Source of the DNA: a virus
Length of the DNA stretch: 31,487 nt
Virus record (IMG/VR): IMGVR_UViG_3300020380_000865
Span: 1 to 31,487 of that record
Reading direction: 5' to 3' (one strand)
Part shown: positions 28,308 to 31,487 of the stretch, piece by piece
Layout: each line of letters starts with the position of its first letter
How positions within the stretch are numbered: position 1 is the first letter of the stretch
Notes under the pieces: model-generated
The model's input: the letters and a program-made list of their open reading frames with translations, nothing else
Told to the model about the DNA's origin: nothing
Database searches by the model: none
Position numbers and translations under genes: made by a program

Positions 28308-28640
28308 ATTAATGGGTAGGAGGATTCTCATTTACCTCCATCGTTTTGGGGTCACAGCTTGAGTTTTCAAGTCAAAACCCTACTTTGAGCCAACCCTCAT
28401 CGGCCCCCAGACTTGGTGAGTCCTGCCAATGAACATTGCACGTTAACTGCCGCGACAGCAGTTTATTCCGTCATACCCTTTGTCGCTCCGTCGAGCAACA
28501 AAATTTTACCGCTTGCACCTTTTCGGCTGAATAAATAGTAGCACGCACAGCGACCAACTGTTATTATTTTTTTACCTTTATGGTAATTCCCTTTATGGGA
28601 AAACTATCTACTCGTACTTTGCATCCCAAGATGCAAGCAA
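28308..28640 (-). ncRNA. Candidate structured non-coding RNA, class unknown
   Basis: 28259-28646 has no convincing gene and is visibly GC-richer than its flanks. Many hairpins can be drawn: 28619-28636 (7 bp, loop TTGG on the minus strand), 28587-28601, 28574-28584, 28480-28501 (9 bp), 28445-28463 (6 bp), 28427-28438, 28410-28422, 28389-28404, 28363-28378 and 28319-28339 (GGAGG/CCTCC). Long-range pairs are also possible: 28529-28535 with 28462-28468, and 28405-28409 with 28347-28351. Two stems (28480-28501 and 28389-28404) contain G-U pairs only if read on the minus strand, where the plus strand would have A-C mismatches. This sets the orientation. I do not recognise tmRNA, RNase P, 6S or group I/II motifs. 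Boundaries are approximate. Confidence 0.6.
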
Positions 28641-28646
28641 ATTATT

Positions 28647-28994
28647 TTAAAGAACAAAAATTTTATTTCCTTCTAGGAAAAGTTTTAAATGATATTGCTT
28701 GGGGAGTGGTTCCTTAGTTTTTGAGTCAAAGAATCTAAAGCCATTTTCCTTGCAATTATCTACATACACTTGTTGTTTCCATTTTGGTCTTGGGGCTTTC
28801 TTTTGCTCCAAGCTGTTAACCTCATTTAAATCAACCGCACCTTTAAGCCACCCAGCATTTTCAACCCTCTCGAAAGTCATGCTAAAAGCGTGACTCTTTT
28901 TTAGTCTTTGCTTTTTATTTCTAGCGTATCCCTCCTTAAAGCCCTTAATCTGTATGGACTTTTTCTTTGGGATGTATTTAGCTATTACGTTCAC
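28647..28994 (-). CDS. Hypothetical basic protein (115 aa), leaderless GTG
   Basis: A lysine-rich protein (MNVIAKYIPKKKSIQIKGFK; HAFSMTFERVENAGWLKGAV; GFRFFDSKTKEPLPKQYHLK). The open frame reaches 29162, but that would run back through a promoter and the gene at 29026. The GTG at 28994 lies seven bases after a -10 box and is preferred. No domain recognised. It is the last gene before the structured RNA. Confidence 0.65.
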   Translation of the reverse strand: MNVIAKYIPKKKSIQIKGFKEGYARNKKQRLKKSHAFSMTFERVENAGWLKGAVDLNEVNSLEQKKAPRPKWKQQVYVDNCKENGFRFFDSKTKEPLPKQYHLKLFLEGNKIFVL

Positions 28995-29001
28995 TTCAAT
29001 T

Positions 29002-29029
29002 AGTATAGTGAATCTTTTAAAAAAGTCAA
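29002..29029 (-). promoter_or_regulatory. Promoter, TTGACT-16-TATACT, leaderless GTG
   Basis: The -35 TTGACT (29024-29029) and -10 TATACT (29002-29007) have a 16-base spacer with TTTTTAAAA, seven bases before the GTG at 28994. The TGA within TTGACT is the stop codon of the upstream gene. It may also transcribe the structured RNA and the genes beyond it. Confidence 0.8.
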
Positions 29030-29196
29030 CTGCTTTTTTTATTTTTTTTAGCACGGTCTTTGCAACCGCAATCAATGCAGCACTTTGATTTTTTGTTCTG
29101 CAACCAAGGCTTTCTTGGGCCAAATATTGCGTCGAAGTTTTCGTCAAACTTTTCCTTATCAACTGGTCTTGGTTTATCTCCTTTTCCTGCGCTCAT
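29026..29196 (-). CDS. Small Cys-cluster protein (56 aa)
   Basis: Read by hand: MSAGKGDKPRPVDKEKFDEN, FDAIFGPRKP, then CCIDCGCKDRAKKNKK. The Cys4 cluster (CCxxCxC) may bind zinc. The KFDENFDAIFGPRK segment is like KFDPNYDEIFGKKD in the next gene, a motif I recall from other phage hypothetical proteins. ATG overlaps the previous stop as TAATG. Function unknown. Confidence 0.65.
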   Translation of the reverse strand: MSAGKGDKPRPVDKEKFDENFDAIFGPRKPWLQNKKSKCCIDCGCKDRAKKNKKSS

Positions 29197-29612
29197 TAGT
29201 ATTTCTTTTTAAATTTTTTAAATTTACCCGTGGCTGCTCCACGATCTTTTTTACCAAAAATCTCATCATAATTAGGATCAAACTTACCTTTGTTTATCTT
29301 ACAATGATTGCCTTGCGATTCATACCAGCCCTCGTCTCCTGTAACGCTGTCTCTGCCGTATTCAAATCTAGCTTTAGCATGATCTTTCATGTATCTTCTG
29401 GTTTTTACTGCTACTTTATCTCCACCAGTATCCTCAGTCCATCTGTATGCTACTTCAGTCGCGGTTTCAGAATGCTTTTCTGCTCTAGAAATTTGTTTAC
29501 CACTTTTCTTGTCAAAATGAGATGTACGAGGTGGGCCAGCAGAAAGATTTTCCCTTTTGTTTCGGTGTTTCTGCTTGGCGTCCACTGGTTTTTTATTTCT
29601 TTTCTTCGCCAT
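29196..29612 (-). CDS. Hypothetical basic protein (138 aa)
   Basis: A very basic protein (AKKRNKKPVDAKQKHRNKRE at the N-terminus; KFKKFKKKY at the end) with YMKDHAKARFEYGRDSVTGD in the middle and KFDPNYDEIFGKKDRG near the end. It may bind nucleic acid. Overlaps the epimerase gene by 20 bases. No known domain. Confidence 0.65.
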   Translation of the reverse strand: MAKKRNKKPVDAKQKHRNKRENLSAGPPRTSHFDKKSGKQISRAEKHSETATEVAYRWTEDTGGDKVAVKTRRYMKDHAKARFEYGRDSVTGDEGWYESQGNHCKINKGKFDPNYDEIFGKKDRGAATGKFKKFKKKY

Positions 29613-30519
29613 ATTTTAAATTCTCCTCATTAATCCAATCTTCTAACTTTATTGTAGGCTGATAGCCTAGCATTTTTCTAATTTTTGATATGTCAGCTAG
29701 GGTTTCTCTGACTTCTCCAATTCTTTCAGGGATATGCTTATATTGACCGCCTATCATATTGCAAATATCTAGAACAGAGTAGCTAGTTCCTGATCCCACA
29801 TTAAATATTTCTCCGAAGACTTGATCATCATTAGTTTCCAAAGCCAAGATATTTGCTCTAACAACATCACTTACATTAGTATAGTCTCTAGTTTGTAATC
29901 CATCTCCTACCACAGTCATAGGCTCGGCATTCGCCTTCTGTCTGTAAAAAATCCCAATAACTGGGGCGTATTGCCCCTTCAGGGGTTGCCTTTGACCATA
30001 AACATTAAAATATCTAAATGTAATTGTTTTTAAACTATATAAATCATTATACATTTTACATAAGTCTTCTGCTCCTGATTTACTTACGGAATAAGGATTC
30101 AAGCAGTCCTTTCTCATGTCTTCTCTTAAAGGGCATTCGTTTTTTAAGCCATACGTCGAAGACGTTGAAGAGAAAATAACTCTATCAACACCATGAATCT
30201 TCGACATTTCCAGTATATTTGCTGTGCCTTTAAAATTTACATCACAACAAAGTAGGGGGTTTTCTATTGTGGTTTGTATTCTGGATTTTGCCGCCAAATG
30301 AAAAACTACATTGGGGGAAAAAGATTTAAAAATATCATTTATTTTTTCTTCATTTAAAATATCAACCTTATGATAAGAAGCTTTATCATTGTAGTAGAAT
30401 TTATTATTAGACACAGCAGACAAATCATCAATTACTTCAACCCTATGCCCCGAAGATACTAAATCATCTACTAAATTACTCCCTATAAAACCACAACCAC
30501 CTGTTACTAATGCTTTCAT
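29593..30519 (-). CDS. NAD-dependent sugar epimerase/dehydratase (GalE-like)
   Basis: 308 residues of an extended SDR: glycine motif TGGCGFIG (6-13), catalytic Y143-x3-K147 in YSVSK, a Ser/Thr-rich SSTSSTYG (117-124) and later RYFNVYG. Members convert UDP- or dTDP-sugars, most often UDP-Glc/GlcNAc 4-epimerisation, but the substrate is not fixed by sequence. The divergent gap to the plus gene is only 18 bases; a TATATT eight bases before the ATG may be its -10, without a clear -35. Confidence 0.92.
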   Translation of the reverse strand: MKALVTGGCGFIGSNLVDDLVSSGHRVEVIDDLSAVSNNKFYYNDKASYHKVDILNEEKINDIFKSFSPNVVFHLAAKSRIQTTIENPLLCCDVNFKGTANILEMSKIHGVDRVIFSSTSSTYGLKNECPLREDMRKDCLNPYSVSKSGAEDLCKMYNDLYSLKTITFRYFNVYGQRQPLKGQYAPVIGIFYRQKANAEPMTVVGDGLQTRDYTNVSDVVRANILALETNDDQVFGEIFNVGSGTSYSVLDICNMIGGQYKHIPERIGEVRETLADISKIRKMLGYQPTIKLEDWINEENLKYGEEKK

Positions 30520-30537
30520 ATATGTGTAATATAATAT

Positions 30538-30858
30538 ATGAATTTAATTGTTGTTTCTAGTTTATCTTGTGATGAAGGGCTTTATTTTAGATATATTACA
30601 ATGATTGCTAAAAAAGAGCTAGATTTTGATGTACTTTTGGAGGCTCAAAAAAACGATGTAGATCACTATTTTAATACATTAAAAAAGCATGGATGGTATG
30701 ATTTCGTTGACGACTTCATTGAACCAGAATGGAATATAGATGGCGTAAGGATAGATAAAGAGTTGAATTATCCCAAGACGATAAAAGTAGATAAGATTAT
30801 GTGTGAAAATTCTTTATCTATTTTAGGTCAAATTAAAACTTTATCAGAAATCAAATGA
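30538..30858 (+). CDS. Hypothetical 106-aa protein
   Basis: A compact alpha/beta-looking protein (MNLIVVSSLSCDEGLYFRYI; VDHYFNTLKKHGWYDFVDDF; GVRIDKELNYPKTIKV). The N-terminal strand followed by a charged helix resembles a nucleotide-binding or HAD-type start, but no motif is decisive. Upstream bases are AT-rich with a TATAAT-like box; no SD. It overlaps the next gene by ATGA. Confidence 0.6.
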   Translation: MNLIVVSSLSCDEGLYFRYITMIAKKELDFDVLLEAQKNDVDHYFNTLKKHGWYDFVDDFIEPEWNIDGVRIDKELNYPKTIKVDKIMCENSLSILGQIKTLSEIK

Positions 30859-31487
30859 AGCACTTTCTTTCTGTATGTTTAATCGTAAAAAGTAAATTTC
30901 CACATGAGCTAATTCAGTGGGTTCTTTGGCATAAGTTTATAGGGGTAGATCATTTTTATATATACGATGACGGCTGCGATTTCGACTTAAAAGATGCTCT
31001 TAAGAAATTCGAGGCAAGTATAACGTATGTAAAGAAAGGTAATGAAAAAAGAACGAGAAAAAAGCATCAAATATTTATATACGAAAAAGTCTTCAACAAG
31101 TATAAAAATTGCTCAAAATGGATGGCATTTATAGACGAAGACGAATATATTTTTTCCCCAAACGACAAGAATTTTCTTTCTTTTTTACTTAAATATGAAG
31201 ACTGTGATCAAATTAATTTAATATGGAGAATGTTTTCTCCTGCTGGAAAAGTTAAAAATCAAACGCATGAGAAGTTAATATTAGGCGATTTTAATTATTA
31301 TAAGCTAAACAGATTTACTAAATCCATTGTTAACTGTGAATCAAAAAATGTTAAAGTAAAAAATCAGCATGACTTCCTAGAAACTGGAAAAAAAGTAGAC
31401 TGTTTCGGTAGAAATATTGAAATCATACACCAACAGTGTAATGACTGCGTTTACGATAACCCTGATTTCATTATAAATCACTACTCT
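30855..31487 (+). CDS. Glycosyltransferase (GT92/GT2-like), C-terminus cut by window end
   Basis: The frame is open for 211 codons from ATG 30855 to the window end. It has IQWVLWHKFIGVDHFYIYDD, SKWMAFIDEDEYIFSP (acidic donor/metal site DEDEY) and ends at IINHYS, the region where GT92-type proteins have a conserved histidine motif. It overlaps the previous gene by four bases (ATGA). Such proteins add sugars to surface or virion glycans. The remaining C-terminus lies beyond the window. Confidence 0.75.
   Translation, partial: MKHFLSVCLIVKSKFPHELIQWVLWHKFIGVDHFYIYDDGCDFDLKDALKKFEASITYVKKGNEKRTRKKHQIFIYEKVFNKYKNCSKWMAFIDEDEYIFSPNDKNFLSFLLKYEDCDQINLIWRMFSPAGKVKNQTHEKLILGDFNYYKLNRFTKSIVNCESKNVKVKNQHDFLETGKKVDCFGRNIEIIHQQCNDCVYDNPDFIINHYS

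Noticed and set aside
28251-28331. 26-codon ORF inside the structured RNA
   Set aside because: It has a perfect ribosome site, but the product has no protein-like features and the site is part of a hairpin; kept as a finding only.
28308-28640. tmRNA, RNase P RNA, group I or II intron
   Set aside because: No GGnTTCGAC, tag frame with ALAA end, GAGGAAAGTCC or domain V-like hairpin was found on either strand.
28995-29162. Extended N-terminus of the 28647 gene (start at 29162)
   Set aside because: It runs through the promoter at 29002-29029 and over the whole coding region of the Cys-cluster gene; GTG 28994 fits the promoter geometry.
30520-30537. Full divergent promoters between epimerase and the plus gene
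   Set aside because: TATATT- and TATAAT-like boxes exist, but neither has a TTGACT-like -35 at the 16-base distance.

Overview
The window looks like part of a large, AT-rich tailed-phage genome, probably marine or freshwater. Nearly all genes lie on the minus strand, are short, and abut or overlap by 1-20 bases. Two tRNA genes sit inside the operons. The recognisable genes are a phage-like set: a sigma factor, ThyX, a UV-damage endonuclease, Nudix and deoxyribosyltransferase-like enzymes, an HNH nuclease, glycosyltransferases, and a protein with two domains I recall as common in marine phages. No capsid, portal, terminase or tail gene is recognisable, so the phage assignment is an inference from style and gene content. 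The proline-rich protein at the left edge (motif TVRIGLPVKP...TIRISLP), the twin-arginine signal and the many lipoproteins point to a diderm host. The TVRIxLP motif resembles proteins I associate with Verrucomicrobiota, which is only a weak hint.

Layout. 1-2844: a proline-repeat protein and a ladder of tiny acidic genes. Each Shine-Dalgarno is written into the last codons of the gene before, so five proteins end in Glu-Asp. 2844-5884: unknown genes, tRNA-Arg(TCT), UV endonuclease UvsE and two small lipoproteins. 5876-8408: an unknown 409-aa gene divergent from the main plus-strand island, which holds a holin-like protein and a lipoprotein with a C-terminal membrane segment (unimolecular-spanin layout). 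8410-11430: zinc-ribbon protein, sigma factor, Nudix hydrolase, deoxyribosyltransferase-like protein, a terminator, and tRNA-Thr(TGT) overlapping a coding end. 11449-17331: GT2, GMP reductase, PD-(D/E)XK-like, zinc-finger and HNH proteins, ThyX, a triple SANT-like repeat protein and a DUF2283-like protein. 17363-22987: TAT-signal protein, spanin-like lipoprotein, inorganic pyrophosphatase, ornithine-cyclodeaminase-family enzyme, ferredoxin, and several membrane proteins and lipoproteins, one with a YHS metal-binding domain. 23001-28258: glycosyltransferase, APS-kinase-like protein, proline dehydrogenase, and an ExbD-like / phage-domain / ExbB-like cluster. 28308-28640: a GC-rich structured RNA candidate. 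28647-31487: small basic proteins, a sugar epimerase and, on the plus strand, a GT92-like protein cut by the window end.

The most coherent signal is a promoter family. Ten minus-strand copies have TTGACT-like and TATATT-like boxes exactly 16 bases apart, with the start codon usually 6-9 bases after the -10. Those first genes should give leaderless or almost leaderless mRNAs, while some internal operon genes use GGAGG-type ribosome sites. A sigma factor is encoded nearby. The other standouts are the ExbB/ExbD-like motor pair, the ornithine-to-proline-to-P5C enzyme pair with a ferredoxin, and the structured RNA.
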